Positions 30,417-39,476 of a stretch of DNA of 64,000 bases are shown one piece after another (positions within the stretch are counted from its first letter, which is position 1; each line of letters begins with the position of its first letter). The position numbers and the translations under genes were made by a program. Location of the stretch: the NCBI RefSeq assembly GCF_036169555.1, contig NZ_CP108032.1:2046001-2110000 (forward strand), read 5' to 3'. Under the pieces are notes generated by a model. It did no database searches. It was given only the letters and a program-made list of their open reading frames with translations, and was not told the DNA's origin. The stretch is from Streptomyces sp. NBC_00306. Lineage in GTDB: Bacteria; Actinomycetota; Actinomycetes; Streptomycetales; Streptomycetaceae.

Positions 30417-31426
30417 CAGGTCGTGCCGGGCGGCGCGGCGGGGACCAGGACGTTCTCGTTGCGCCGCCCCGCCGCGTAGTCGTCGACGTTCCGCACCGTC
30501 GCCTCGACGATCTGGCCGACGGCGTCCTCGGTGTAGTAGGCCTGGTGCGAGGTGACCAGCACATGCGGGAAGGTGACCAGCCGCGCCAGGGTGTCGTCCT
30601 GGAGCGGCTCCAGGGACTTGTCGAGGAAGAAGAGCCCGGCCTCCGCCTCGTACACGTCGAGTCCCACGCCCGTGAACCGGCCCTTGCGCAGCTCCGTGAC
30701 GAGTGCGTCCGTGTCGACGAGTCCGCCGCGGCTGGTGTTGACCAGGATCGCGTCGTCCTTCATCGCCCGCAGCGCGTCCCGGCCGATGAGGTGCTGGGTC
30801 GCGGGCAGCAGCGGCAGATGGAGGCTGATCAGGTCGGACGCGGCCAGCAGTTCGTCCTTGTCGACGTACCGCATGCCGAGCTCGACGCAGGCGGGGTTCT
30901 CGGCGATGTCCCAGCCGAGGAGGTTCATGCCGAAGCCGTGGGCGATCCTGGTGAACGCCTCGCCGATCTTCCCGGTGCCGAGCACTCCTGCCGTACGGCC
31001 GCGCAGATCGCGGCCCATCAACCCGTCGAGACGGAAGTCGAATTCGCGGGTGCGGCCCGAGGCGCGCACGATGCGCCGGTTGACGGCCATGGCCAGCGTC
31101 CAGGCGAACTCCGCGACGGAGTACGGCGAGTAGGAGGAGACCCGGGCCACGGTGAGGCCGAGCTCCTCGGCCACATCGAGGTCGATGTTGTTGAAGCCGG
31201 TGGAGCGCTGGGCGATCATCGAGGTGCCGCCCGCCGCCAGCAGCCGGAGCACACGGGCGTCGAGAATCGCGTTGACGCTGGTGGAGATCGCCTCGTGGCC
31301 GGCCGCGATGGGCGCGGTGTCCTCGGTGAGGAAGACGTCGAGACAGTGGATGTCGTGGTGTCCCGCGAAGGCCTTCTCCAGGAGTGGCTTCTCGTCGGCC
31401 TGCACACCGAAGGCAAGGATCTCCAC
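30416..31426 (-). CDS. ldhA: D-2-hydroxyacid (D-lactate) dehydrogenase
   Basis: The product has 336 residues from the GTG at 31426 (EILAFGVQADEKPLL follows). GGGAGAG lies four to five bases upstream, while the ATG at 31450 has no site. The NAD motif is AGVLGTGKIGEAFTRIA near 143-159. Substrate arginine lies in ILVNTSRGGLVDTDAL, Glu in GVGLDVYEAEAGLFF, and the catalytic His in VLVTSHQAYYTEDA. It belongs to the fermentative D-LDH group and would reduce pyruvate to D-lactate. It lies between a mobile-like element and pfkA. Confidence 0.9.
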   Translation of the reverse strand: MEILAFGVQADEKPLLEKAFAGHHDIHCLDVFLTEDTAPIAAGHEAISTSVNAILDARVLRLLAAGGTSMIAQRSTGFNNIDLDVAEELGLTVARVSSYSPYSVAEFAWTLAMAVNRRIVRASGRTREFDFRLDGLMGRDLRGRTAGVLGTGKIGEAFTRIAHGFGMNLLGWDIAENPACVELGMRYVDKDELLAASDLISLHLPLLPATQHLIGRDALRAMKDDAILVNTSRGGLVDTDALVTELRKGRFTGVGLDVYEAEAGLFFLDKSLEPLQDDTLARLVTFPHVLVTSHQAYYTEDAVGQIVEATVRNVDDYAAGRRNENVLVPAAPPGTT

Positions 31427-31458
31427 GGACTCTCCCGGAACGCGTGACATAGGAGCTA

Positions 31459-31487
31459 TGGGCCGGATATGGCGAATATACGGCCCA
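31459..31487. promoter_or_regulatory. Imperfect palindrome over the ldhA -10 region
   Basis: Twelve-base arms tgggccggatat and atatacggccca with one mismatch and a 5-base centre. The minus-strand TATATT at 31475-31480 is a good -10 box, so the palindrome covers the likely ldhA promoter. It could also act as the pfkA terminator, whose stop codon lies 51 bases away. Confidence 0.55.
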
Positions 31488-31537
31488 CAGCCCAGCCGTG
31501 CCGGTCTGCGCGGAGGATCGAGGTACGGGCCGGACCG

Positions 31538-32566
31538 TCAGCCGAAGAAGACGCCGACCTCCTCGTAGAGCTTGGGGTCGACCGTCTTCAGCTTGGCGGT
31601 GGCCTCCGCGATCGGCACCCGCACGATGTCCGTGCCCTGGAGCGCGACCATCTTGCCGAAGTCACCGTCCCGCACGGCCTCGATGGCGTGCAGCCCGAAG
31701 CGGGTGGCCAGCCAGCGGTCGAAGGCGCTCGGGGTGCCGCCGCGCTGGACGTGGCCGAGGACCGTGGTGCGGGCCTCCTTGCCGGTACGCCTCTCGATCT
31801 CCTTGGCCAGCCACTCACCGACACCGGAGAGCCGGACATGCCCGAAGGAGTCGAGCGAACCGTCCTTGAGCACCGCGTCGCCGTCCTTGGGCATGGCGCC
31901 TTCGGCGACCACCACGATGGGGGCGTAACTGGCCTTGAAACGCGAGGTCACCCAGGTGCAGACCTGGTCGACGTCGAAGCGCTGTTCCGGGATGAGAATG
32001 ACGTTGGCCCCGCCCGCCAGGCCCGAGTGCAGGGCGATCCAGCCGGCGTGCCGGCCCATCACCTCGACGACCAGGACCCGCATGTGCGACTCGGCGGTGG
32101 TGTGGAGCCGGTCGATCGCCTCGGTGGCGATGCCGACGGCGGTGTCGAAACCGAAGGTGTAGTCGGTGGCGGACAGGTCGTTGTCGATGGTCTTGGGTAC
32201 GCCGACGCACTTGATGCCGTACTCGTCGTGCAGCCGGGCGGCGACGCCGAGGGTGTCCTCGCCGCCGATCGCGATCAGTGCGTCGACCTCCGCCTTGGCG
32301 AGGTTCTCCTTGATACGGCGGATGCCGTTCTCCGCCTTGAGGGGGTTGGTGCGCGAAGAGCCGAGGATGGTGCCGCCGCGGGGCAGGATGCCGCGCACGG
32401 CCGGGATGGCGAGCGGGACCGTGTCACCTTCCAGCGGCCCGCGCCATCCGTCGCGGTAGCCCACGAACTCGTACGCGTACTCCTGAACGCCCTTGCGGAC
32501 GATGCCACGGATGACCGCATTGAGGCCGGGGCAGTCGCCGCCCCCGGTCAGTACTCCGACGCGCAT
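31538..32566 (-). CDS. pfkA: 6-phosphofructokinase
   Basis: The product has 342 residues. It phosphorylates fructose-6-phosphate. Motifs are VGVLTGGGDCPGLNAVIRG (N-terminal P-loop-like), IAIGGEDTLG where the E-D replaces the D-G of ATP enzymes as in many actinobacterial PFKs, VPKTIDNDLSATDYTFGFDTA with catalytic Asp, VEVMGRHAGWIAL and VLGHVQRGGTPSAFDR. Phosphate-donor preference (ATP or PPi) cannot be settled from this motif, but Streptomyces homologues are ATP enzymes. GAAGGGAA lies upstream of the ATG. Confidence 0.95.
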   Translation of the reverse strand: MRVGVLTGGGDCPGLNAVIRGIVRKGVQEYAYEFVGYRDGWRGPLEGDTVPLAIPAVRGILPRGGTILGSSRTNPLKAENGIRRIKENLAKAEVDALIAIGGEDTLGVAARLHDEYGIKCVGVPKTIDNDLSATDYTFGFDTAVGIATEAIDRLHTTAESHMRVLVVEVMGRHAGWIALHSGLAGGANVILIPEQRFDVDQVCTWVTSRFKASYAPIVVVAEGAMPKDGDAVLKDGSLDSFGHVRLSGVGEWLAKEIERRTGKEARTTVLGHVQRGGTPSAFDRWLATRFGLHAIEAVRDGDFGKMVALQGTDIVRVPIAEATAKLKTVDPKLYEEVGVFFG

Positions 32567-32735
32567 GGAAAACTTCCCTTCGCCTGATGAGCCCTATGAC
32601 CGTCACGCTAATGGTGATCCAGGTCACTGCGGGATGGGAGGGAAGGTCAATTCCTGTACGGGATGCGGTGTTTGAGCCGCGACCCTCGTCTGGTTTCACT
32701 CGTACGAGGGTCGCCCCGGCGGCGGTACGTCCGCG

Positions 32736-33422
32736 TCAGGCGTCGTCGAGCCCTCGCTCGATCGCGTAGCGCACCAACTCGACGCGGTTGTGCAGCTGAA
32801 GCTTGCCGAGCGTGTTCTGCACATGGTTCTGCACGGTGCGGTGGGAGATGACGAGCCGCTCGGCGATCTGCTTGTACGACAGCCCCTTGGCGACCAGGCG
32901 CAGCACCTCGGTCTCGCGGTCGGTCAGTTGCGGAGCCTTCGGCTCGTCGCCGCCGGAAGCGGGAACGGGTTCGGAGGCGAGCCTGCGGTACTCGCCGAGC
33001 ACGAGGCCCGCGAGTCCCGGCGTGAAGACCGGGTCGCCGACGGCCGTGCGCCGCACCGCGTCGGTGAGCTCCTCGGTACTGGCCGACTTGAGGAGATAGC
33101 CGGTCGCACCGGACTTCACCGCCTCCAGGACGTCCGCGTGCTCCCCGCTCGCCGACAGCACCAGGACCCGCAGCCCGGGGCGGGCGCCGACGAGCTCCTT
33201 GCACACCTGGACACCCGGCATACCGGGAAGGTTGAGGTCGAGGACCAGGACGTCGGGGCCGGCCGCGTGGGCGCGGCGGACCGCCTGGGGGCCGTCGCCC
33301 GCCGTCGCCACCACCTCGAATCCGGCGGCGGTCAGATCGCGGGCGACCGCGTCCCGCCACATCGGGTGGTCGTCGACGACCATCACCTTGATCGTCTGCT
33401 GGTCCGTCTGCTGGTCCGTCAT
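32736..33422 (-). CDS. macR: NarL/LuxR-family response regulator, MacR-like
   Basis: The product has 228 residues. The receiver (about 12-130) has VMVVDDHPMWRDA, phospho-acceptor Asp in VLVLDLNLPGMPG near residue 59, and the conserved Lys in GYLLKSAS near 109. The LuxR helix-turn-helix is LTDRETEVLRLVAKGLSYKQ and AERLVISHRTVQNHVQ, at about 165-225. The start overlaps the histidine kinase stop by 4 bases. Position and sequence type match MacR of S. coelicolor as I remember it; the gene name is therefore tentative. Confidence 0.9.
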   Translation of the reverse strand: MTDQQTDQQTIKVMVVDDHPMWRDAVARDLTAAGFEVVATAGDGPQAVRRAHAAGPDVLVLDLNLPGMPGVQVCKELVGARPGLRVLVLSASGEHADVLEAVKSGATGYLLKSASTEELTDAVRRTAVGDPVFTPGLAGLVLGEYRRLASEPVPASGGDEPKAPQLTDRETEVLRLVAKGLSYKQIAERLVISHRTVQNHVQNTLGKLQLHNRVELVRYAIERGLDDA

Positions 33423-34627
33423 GGGTGTGCCTTCCCCCGTGGAATCTTCAGTTCGACTTCTGTGCCCTGGCCCGGGACCGAGATCAGCTCGGCCGTGCCG
33501 CCCAGGTCCCGCAGCCGCCCGCGGATGGAGAGGGCGACTCCGAGCCGGCCCTCGCCCTCCGCCTGGGCGAGACGGCCCTCCGGAATGCCCGGGCCGTCGT
33601 CCCGGACCGTCACGACGACCTCGTCCGGCCAGTCCTCGACGAGGATCCAGGTCCGGGCGTCCTGACCGGCGTGCTGCCGGACATTGTCCAGGGCGGCACC
33701 GACAGCGGCGGCGAGTTCGGTGGCGGAGGCCGCCGGCAGCAGCACCGGAGCGCCAGGCTCGGAGAGCGTGACCCGCGATCCGGCGTGCCGGGCGAGCAAA
33801 GACCGCAGATCGTACTCGTCGGGCGGGCTGTCCGGTTCGTCGTCCTCGACGGTGCGCACGACGGCGCCGAGAGAGGCGTCCTCGGAGGCGCGGGTCGCCG
33901 GCACCAGACCGCTGGAGACCAGCGTCCGCAGGGCGACTTCCTGCTCCCCCGCCATCCGTCCGAGGTCCGCGGCCTCACCGCCGATGGCGGCGCCGCGCCG
34001 CTGCACCATGGCCAGCACCTGGAGCACGCTGTCGTGGATGTCGCGGGCGAGACGTTCTCGTTCCCGCGTCGCTGCCTCGATCTCCAGCGCGCGGGCGAGG
34101 GTGCGTTCCGAGGCCCGGGCGACCTCGACGACGTATCCGATGGCGATGGAGGCGATCCAGACCAGCAGGACGTTGTGGAAGGTGTCCCGGCTGGGCTCGC
34201 CCCGCTCGATGATGTTGGCGACGGCGACGAAGGAGGACGCGACGGCGGCCCATCGCCAGCCGCCCTTGATGGCGAAGGCGAGGACGGAACCGGCGGTCCA
34301 TATCGACGGCAGCGTGGGTCCGTCGATCTGCTGCGCGTGGGTGTCGGCGAGCGGTGTCAGCAGGATGCCGGTGAGCGCGACAGTGAGGTCGGCGACGAGG
34401 AAGGGCTTGGTGCAGCGGGCGGCGCTGGAGACCTGGGGCAGCGTGGCCAGCGTCCAGACGCCCATCACCGTCAGGAACACGATCGCCACCCACGGGCGCT
34501 CGAACTTGTCGGGTATGAAGACGAGCAGCAGCACCGCGTAGATCATCGTCAGTACGCGATAGCCGGCGAGCGCACGCCACAGCGGCAGCTCCACCGACAT
34601 CCGCACGACGCGTTCGCGCTTGACCAT
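33419..34627 (-). CDS. macS: Membrane sensor histidine kinase, MacS-like
   Basis: The product has 402 residues from the ATG at 34627, which has a G-rich site upstream; the reading frame continues to a poor TTG. Five or six helices fill about 15-175, without an extracellular domain of note. The HisKA_3 box has RERLARDIHDSVLQVLAMVQ, with His in RDIHDS near 207. The HATPase region has ALDNVRQHAGQ and VRDDGPGIPEGRLAQ. It is of the short MacS/DUF5931 type. It would phosphorylate the adjacent NarL-type regulator. Confidence 0.9.
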   Translation of the reverse strand: MVKRERVVRMSVELPLWRALAGYRVLTMIYAVLLLVFIPDKFERPWVAIVFLTVMGVWTLATLPQVSSAARCTKPFLVADLTVALTGILLTPLADTHAQQIDGPTLPSIWTAGSVLAFAIKGGWRWAAVASSFVAVANIIERGEPSRDTFHNVLLVWIASIAIGYVVEVARASERTLARALEIEAATRERERLARDIHDSVLQVLAMVQRRGAAIGGEAADLGRMAGEQEVALRTLVSSGLVPATRASEDASLGAVVRTVEDDEPDSPPDEYDLRSLLARHAGSRVTLSEPGAPVLLPAASATELAAAVGAALDNVRQHAGQDARTWILVEDWPDEVVVTVRDDGPGIPEGRLAQAEGEGRLGVALSIRGRLRDLGGTAELISVPGQGTEVELKIPRGKAHP

Positions 34628-34718
34628 GTCCCCCCACCCCTGTCCGGTCCGGACGATGCTCGTCAGTGCCTCGACCGGCAATGTTTGCGCGACAGGGCAA
34701 AGCTTGCCGGGAACGGCA

Positions 34719-35477
34719 CTAGGCCGCCGACCGGTCCGTCGTCTCCGCCTGCTGATCGGCCTTCGCCTTCGCCGCCGCCTTCGCCGCCTTCTCCGCGTCC
34801 GCGATCTGCCGCTTGGCGGCGGTGGCGTAGATGTCGACGTACTCCTGGCCGGACAGCTTCATGATCTCGTACATGACCTCGTCGGTCAGGGAGCGCAGGA
34901 TGAAGCGGTCGCTCTCCATGCCGCGGTAGCGGCTGAAGTCGAGCGGTTCGCCGATCCTGATCCCCGGGCGCATCAGCTTGGGGACCACTTTGCCGGGCGG
35001 CTGGATCTTCTCGGTGTCGATCATGGCCACCGGGATGACCGGCGCACCGCTGGCGAGCGCCACCCGGGCGAGACCGCCCGGCTTGCCGCGGTAGAGCCTG
35101 CCGTCCGGGGAGCGGGTGCCCTCCGGGTAGATGCCGAACAGGCCACCGGCCTCCAGGACGTCGAGACCGGCCTTGATCGCCGCCTCGCCGGCGCCCCGCG
35201 CGCCCGAGCGGTCGACCGGGAGCTGGCCGACACCCTTGAAGAAGGCGGCGGTCAGCTTGCCCTTGACCCCGGGCGAGGTGAAGTACTCGGCCTTGGCGAT
35301 GAAGGTGACCTTGCGGTCGAGCATCGTCGGCAGGAAGAAGGAGTCCGAGAAGGACAGATGGTTGCTCGCGAGGATCGCCGGGCCGTCGACGGGAATGTTC
35401 TCGAGGCCCTCCACCCAGGGCCGGAAGGCAAGCTTCAGCGACCCTCCGATGGAGAACTTCATGGCGCCGTAGATCAA
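34719..35477 (-). CDS. 1-acyl-sn-glycerol-3-phosphate acyltransferase family protein
   Basis: The product has 252 residues from a TTG at 35477 (IYGAMKFSIGGSLK follows), chosen because AGGAGG sits eight bases upstream; the ATG at 35462 lies too far. The HX4D acyltransferase motif is SNHLSFSDSFF near 36-46. The glycerophosphate-binding YPEGTRSPDGRLYRGKPG is near 122-139, and APVIPVAMI follows. It probably makes phosphatidic acid or another acylated lipid. The C-terminal tail is Ala/Lys-rich (AEKAAKAAAKAKA). Divergent from the esterase gene. Confidence 0.92.
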   Translation of the reverse strand: MIYGAMKFSIGGSLKLAFRPWVEGLENIPVDGPAILASNHLSFSDSFFLPTMLDRKVTFIAKAEYFTSPGVKGKLTAAFFKGVGQLPVDRSGARGAGEAAIKAGLDVLEAGGLFGIYPEGTRSPDGRLYRGKPGGLARVALASGAPVIPVAMIDTEKIQPPGKVVPKLMRPGIRIGEPLDFSRYRGMESDRFILRSLTDEVMYEIMKLSGQEYVDIYATAAKRQIADAEKAAKAAAKAKADQQAETTDRSAA

Positions 35478-35629
35478 CTCGAATTCCTCCTGTTGCTGTC
35501 GAACAGACCTTAACCCGACGCAGGCCTCGGATCCCCGCGTCGGCGGGCCTACGGGCCTGGTCGGTGTCGGTCCGGTCGCGTACGGTGAGGTACACCCTTC
35601 GAGCTTCATGCACAGAACAGGAGACCCCG

Positions 35630-36409
35630 GTGCCGGTGCTTCCCGGAGCCGAGCCGTACCGCCACGAGGGCGGAGAGGTCGGCGTTCTTCTCTGTCACGG
35701 ATTCACCGGCTCCCCCCAGTCGCTGCGCCCCTGGGCCGAGTTCCTGGCGGAGCGCGGGCTGACCGTGTCGCTGCCGCTGCTCCCCGGACACGGCACCCGC
35801 TGGCAGGACATGCAGCTCACCGGCTGGCAGGACTGGTACGCGGAGGTGGACCGCGAGCTGCGTGAGCTCGCCGGCCGGTGCAGCCATGTCTTCGTCATGG
35901 GGCTCTCCATGGGCGGCGCGCTCACCCTGCGGCTCGCCGCCAAGCACGGTGACGCGATCAGCGGTGTCGTCGTGGTGAACCCGGCGAACAAGGTGCACGG
36001 CCTCTCCGCCTACGCCCTGCCGGTCGCCCGCCACCTGGTGCGCACGACGAAGGGCCTGACGAACGACATCGCCAAGGAAGGCATGGACGAGGTCGGGTAC
36101 GACCGGGTGCCGCTGCACGCCGCGCACTCCCTGCGCCGGTTCTTCCGGCTGGTCGACGGTGAGCTGCCGCAGGTGACGCAGCCGATGGTGCTGCTGCACA
36201 GCCCGCAGGACCATGTCGTGCCGCCGATGGACTCGGCCAGGATCCTCAGCCGGGTCTCCTCGACCGATGTTCAGGAGATCCTGCTGGAACAGAGCTACCA
36301 CGTGGCGACGTTGGACCACGATGCGGAGCGGATTTTCGAGGAGAGTTACGCGTTCATCGGCCGGCTCGCTCCGAGTGTCGGGAAGAAAGGGAGCACCACC
36401 GGTGGCTGA
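35630..36409 (+). CDS. Carboxylesterase, alpha/beta hydrolase of the Est30 type
   Basis: The product has 259 residues. The oxyanion HG motif is VGVLLCHGFTGSPQSL, the nucleophile elbow is FVMGLSMGGALTL near residue 88, the Asp is in LLHSPQDHVVPP and the His in EQSYHVATLDHD. Similar to Geobacillus carboxylesterase Est30 and monoglyceride lipases. The GTG at 35630 has CAGGAGA five bases upstream. The next gene overlaps by 8 bases. A lipid role is possible given the acyltransferase beside it. Confidence 0.9.
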   Translation: MPVLPGAEPYRHEGGEVGVLLCHGFTGSPQSLRPWAEFLAERGLTVSLPLLPGHGTRWQDMQLTGWQDWYAEVDRELRELAGRCSHVFVMGLSMGGALTLRLAAKHGDAISGVVVVNPANKVHGLSAYALPVARHLVRTTKGLTNDIAKEGMDEVGYDRVPLHAAHSLRRFFRLVDGELPQVTQPMVLLHSPQDHVVPPMDSARILSRVSSTDVQEILLEQSYHVATLDHDAERIFEESYAFIGRLAPSVGKKGSTTGG

Positions 36410-36974
36410 GCAGCACGACGCGGACCGCGAGCCGCAGCCGATCGACGAGGAAGCGGCGTGGGCCGCCATCGTGGCGGGGTACGGCGACGAGCCGGTGGAC
36501 CCGCCGGGCGCCAAGCCGTTCAAGTCGGTCGACGACCTCGCTCTGCTGGAGAGCGAGGTGAACGAGACGCCGAAGGCCGCCAAGGCCGAGCGGGAGCCCG
36601 ACCCGGACGCGGACGCGGACCAGCCCGCGCTGGGCAGCTCGGTCACCTTCGCGCCCGGCGTCGGAGGCCCCCGGGACTACGGTCTCGCGGAGGCCAAGGA
36701 GGACGACCTCGACGAGAGCGACGAGGGCCACTTCGTGCCGCCGGAGCCGCCGCCGCTGCCCGAGGCGGACGTCACCGCCAAGTTCGCCTGGCTCGCGGTG
36801 GTCGGCGGACCGCTGCTGATGCTGGTCGCGGTGCTGCTCCAGTGGGACATGACCTGGTGGCTGACGACGATCTGCGTGGGCGGTTTCCTGGGCGGCTTCG
36901 CCACCCTGGTGGCCCGCATGGCGCACGGCGACGACGAGGACGAGGACGACCCGGGCCGCGGAGCGGTGGTCTGA
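36402..36974 (+). CDS. Acidic protein with two C-terminal membrane helices
   Basis: The product has 190 residues from the GTG at 36402, preceded by AAAGGGAG. The first about 130 residues are acidic and disordered-looking (DEEAAWAAIVAGYGDEPVDP, DPDADADQPA, EDDLDESDEG). Two helices lie at about 132-180 (FAWLAVVGGPLLMLVAVLLQ; TTICVGGFLGGFATLVARM), ending in an acidic tail. It overlaps the esterase gene by 8 bases and is coexpressed with it. Function unknown. Confidence 0.85.
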   Translation: MAEQHDADREPQPIDEEAAWAAIVAGYGDEPVDPPGAKPFKSVDDLALLESEVNETPKAAKAEREPDPDADADQPALGSSVTFAPGVGGPRDYGLAEAKEDDLDESDEGHFVPPEPPPLPEADVTAKFAWLAVVGGPLLMLVAVLLQWDMTWWLTTICVGGFLGGFATLVARMAHGDDEDEDDPGRGAVV

Positions 36975-37011
36975 GCGGTGCGGGTCCTTGCATCCGCGGT
37001 ACGAGGTCGTC

Positions 37012-37063
37012 GTCCCGTCTGACGGACGCGATCGTCAGGCCGGTCCCGTCCGTCAGGCGGGAC
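37012..37063. terminator. Bidirectional hairpin between convergent genes
   Basis: A 16-base stem with one G-U pair (37012-37027 with 37048-37063) and a 20-base loop. Its right arm overlaps the last codons of the minus-strand endonuclease/phosphatase gene. Confidence 0.6.
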
Positions 37064-37814
37064 CCGCCGCCGGGATTCTGAGCGCGGCCAGCACCGGCAG
37101 ATGATCGGTGGCCGCGCTCAGGTCCGCAGCGGTGATGCCGGGCAGGTCCAGCGGCACACCGCAGCCGAGCACCTCGATCCCCGCACTGGCGAAGATCGCG
37201 TCGATCCGCTGGTGCGGACGGTCCGGCGTCGAGGTGTACTCACCGCCCCAGGGTGCGACCGCCCAGGCGTCCTGGAGCTCGCGGGCGAGCCGGGTGAAGC
37301 TCCGCCCGGTGGGCCGCTCGTTGATGTCACCGGCCGTGATCGTGTACGGCACGTCCATGGCGGCGAGCCGCTCCAGCAGCATCCCGGTCTGGGCCAGCCG
37401 CTCGTCCGTCTGCAGGCTCAGATGGCAGCTGAGCAGACCGACCCGGGCACCGCCGAACCGTACGACCGCGGTGGCGAAACCCCGCCGGTGCAGTCCGGGT
37501 GTCAGCGGCAGCAGCACGTCCTCCGTGCGCTCCACGGTCGCGCGCAGTGAGCACATCAGCAGCGGGCCCGCGGCGGTCGCGCCACCGCTGAGCACCACGA
37601 GATCGGTCCTGGCCGCGAGCCGCGCGGCGTGCTTGCGCCAGCGGAAGAAGCGCGGCGCCTCCTGGACGAACACGAGGTCGGGTTCGCAGGCCCGGATCAC
37701 CCGGGCGAGCGCTTCCTCGTCGTCCCGCAGCGAGCGGATGTTGTAGCTGAGCACCCGGATCACGGCCGAACCGTCGGGTTCGGTGCGGGAGTTGGGCAGT
37801 GCGGTGATCGCCAT
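37053..37814 (-). CDS. Endonuclease/exonuclease/phosphatase family protein
   Basis: The product has 253 residues. The EEP fold shows IRVLSYNIRSLRDDEEAL with Asn, LVFVQEAPRFF with Glu, GLLSCHLSLQTDERLAQ with His, TITAGDINERPTG with the Asp-Asn pair and SAATDHLPVLAAL with the catalytic Asp-His. Substrate may be a phosphodiester in lipid or nucleic acid. No signal peptide. The ATG follows TATCGT by six bases, another leaderless arrangement. Confidence 0.9.
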   Translation of the reverse strand: MAITALPNSRTEPDGSAVIRVLSYNIRSLRDDEEALARVIRACEPDLVFVQEAPRFFRWRKHAARLAARTDLVVLSGGATAAGPLLMCSLRATVERTEDVLLPLTPGLHRRGFATAVVRFGGARVGLLSCHLSLQTDERLAQTGMLLERLAAMDVPYTITAGDINERPTGRSFTRLARELQDAWAVAPWGGEYTSTPDRPHQRIDAIFASAGIEVLGCGVPLDLPGITAADLSAATDHLPVLAALRIPAAGPA

Positions 37815-37820
37815 GCCAGC

Positions 37821-37826
37821 ACGATA
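37821..37826 (-). promoter_or_regulatory. -10 box of a probable leaderless promoter (EEP protein gene)
   Basis: TATCGT on the minus strand, six bases before the ATG at 37814. Confidence 0.5.
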
Positions 37827-37939
37827 CGACGGTGCGGGGGGTGTTCCCGGGCTCCGCCGCGAGCTGTGCGCGGCTGTCGCGGGACCGGCCGGCCACTCCG
37901 GCCCGTCCCGCGATCAGCAGCGGTGCGAAAGAGGCGGTT

Positions 37940-38881
37940 CTAGCCCTGTCGGGCCAGGTCCGCCGCGCCCACCAGGCCGGCCTTTCCGCCCAGTTGGGCG
38001 GCGAGGACCTGGGCGTGCGGACGCCACTGGCCGCCGATGAGCCAGCGGCGGAACGACTTGCGGATCGGGTCGAGGACCAACTCGCCCTCGTCCGAGACGC
38101 CACCGCCGACGATGAACGCCGAGGGGTCGAACAGCGAGGCCAGGTCGGCCAGGCCGGCGCCCGCCCAACGGGCCAGTTCGCGGAAGGAGTCGACCGCGAC
38201 CGCGTCGCCCTGCCGTGCGGCGGCGCTGATGTGCTTGCCCTCGATGCCCTCGATGGTGCCGTCGCCGAGGCCGAGGAGGATCTCCGCGTTCTCCGGTGTG
38301 GCGTTGGCGCGCTGCTTGGCGTACCGCACGAGCGCGCGGCCGGAGGCGTACTGCTCCCAGCAGCCCTGGCTGCCGCAGCCGCACAGCAGACCGTCCGGCA
38401 CCACCCTGATGTGCCCGAATTCCGCGGCGACACCGAAGCGCCCGCGGCGCAGCTTGTTGCCGATGATGATGCCGCCGCCGAGACCGGTGCCGAGGGTGAT
38501 GCAGATGACGTCCTCGTGGCCCTGACCGGCGCCGAAGCGGTACTCGCCCCAGGCCGCGGCGTTCGCGTCGTTCTCGACGACCACCGGCATGCCGACGCGC
38601 TGCTCGACCTTGTCCTTCAGCGGCTCGTGCCGCCAGTGGATGTTGGGCGCGAAGAGGACGGTGGCTCGCTTGTCGTCGACGTAACCGGCCGCCCCGATGC
38701 CGACGGCCTCGATGTCGTGCCCCTTGCCGGCTCCGGCGACGGCTGAGGAGATCGCGTCGACGATGCCTTCGGGGGTCGACGGGGTGGGCACCTTGTGCGT
38801 CTCGAGAATAGTGCCCTCTTCGTCGACCACGCCCGCCGCGATCTTGGTGCCGCCGATGTCGACGCCGATGGTGAGTCCCAT
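37940..38881 (-). CDS. glkA: Glucokinase, ROK family
   Basis: The product has 313 residues. ATP-binding MGLTIGVDIGGTKIAAGVVD opens it, then the sugar-binding VVVENDANAAAWGEYRFGAG, ITLGTGLGGGIIIG, and the zinc-binding CGCGSQGCWEQYASG (about 165-180) of ROK kinases. In Streptomyces the homologous GlkA phosphorylates glucose and mediates glucose repression. The ATG has GAGGGA nine bases upstream. pfkA and ldhA are 6 kb away. Confidence 0.96.
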   Translation of the reverse strand: MGLTIGVDIGGTKIAAGVVDEEGTILETHKVPTPSTPEGIVDAISSAVAGAGKGHDIEAVGIGAAGYVDDKRATVLFAPNIHWRHEPLKDKVEQRVGMPVVVENDANAAAWGEYRFGAGQGHEDVICITLGTGLGGGIIIGNKLRRGRFGVAAEFGHIRVVPDGLLCGCGSQGCWEQYASGRALVRYAKQRANATPENAEILLGLGDGTIEGIEGKHISAAARQGDAVAVDSFRELARWAGAGLADLASLFDPSAFIVGGGVSDEGELVLDPIRKSFRRWLIGGQWRPHAQVLAAQLGGKAGLVGAADLARQG

Positions 38882-38946
38882 GTGTCCCTCAGTTTTCGGT
38901 CGAGCCCCGCTACGGCAACCGTACCCGAGGGCGGGCGCCCGACCGG

Positions 38947-39393
38947 TCAGTCCAGGTCGATGTGCTCACTCGGTCCGGGCCCGTCGTCACGCGGGTCCTC
39001 GGCGTCCTTGGCCGTGCGCGGCTCCTGGGTCCAGCGGCGCTCGTGACCCTCGACCGCGGAGCGGTAGGCGGCCAGCAGCTCACCGCCCGCGGCGGCGAGG
39101 TGGTCGAAGATCTGGGGGTTGCGCTCGATCACCGGCTCGACCGCGGCCTTCGCCTGGTCGACCAGCTGCTGCACGGCGCTCTGGGCGGCCATGCCGGGCA
39201 GCGAGCTCTGGAACCCGGACACCTTGTCGGCGACGGCGTCCAGGAGGCGGCGCAGTTCCTCGGAGGCGGACCCGGTGGGCTGACCGTAGTGGGCGCGGCG
39301 TCGGGCCTTCTCCGCCTCGAGGTCCTCCGCGCACGCGTCGGCCCAGGCGTCGGCGTCGGCATCGACTGCGGGACGCTCGGTGGCATCACTCAT
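38947..39393 (-). CDS. DUF5304 family protein
   Basis: The product has 148 residues from the ATG at 39393, preceded by AGGAG six bases upstream. It is soluble and acidic, with an Ala/Asp-rich start (AVDADADAWADACAEDLEAE) and helical middle part (LRRLLDAVADKVSGFQSSLP; QSAVQQLVDQAKAAVEPVIE). The actinobacterial DUF5304 family typically lies next to the ArsA-like gene, as here. Function unknown. Confidence 0.82.
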   Translation of the reverse strand: MSDATERPAVDADADAWADACAEDLEAEKARRRAHYGQPTGSASEELRRLLDAVADKVSGFQSSLPGMAAQSAVQQLVDQAKAAVEPVIERNPQIFDHLAAAGGELLAAYRSAVEGHERRWTQEPRTAKDAEDPRDDGPGPSEHIDLD

Positions 39394-39476
39394 GGCGTAC
39401 TCCTGCACAGGCATGAACCGGCTGACCGGATGCGGGCTCTCGTACGCTCGACGTTACCCGAACGGCGGGTGCCCGT

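Noticed and set aside
31426..31450. ATG at 31450 as ldhA start
   Set aside because: No ribosome site; the GTG at 31426 has GGGAGAG at the right distance and gives the usual family N-terminus.
31459..31487. Rex binding site
   Set aside because: Arms do not resemble TTGTGAANNNNTTCACAA.
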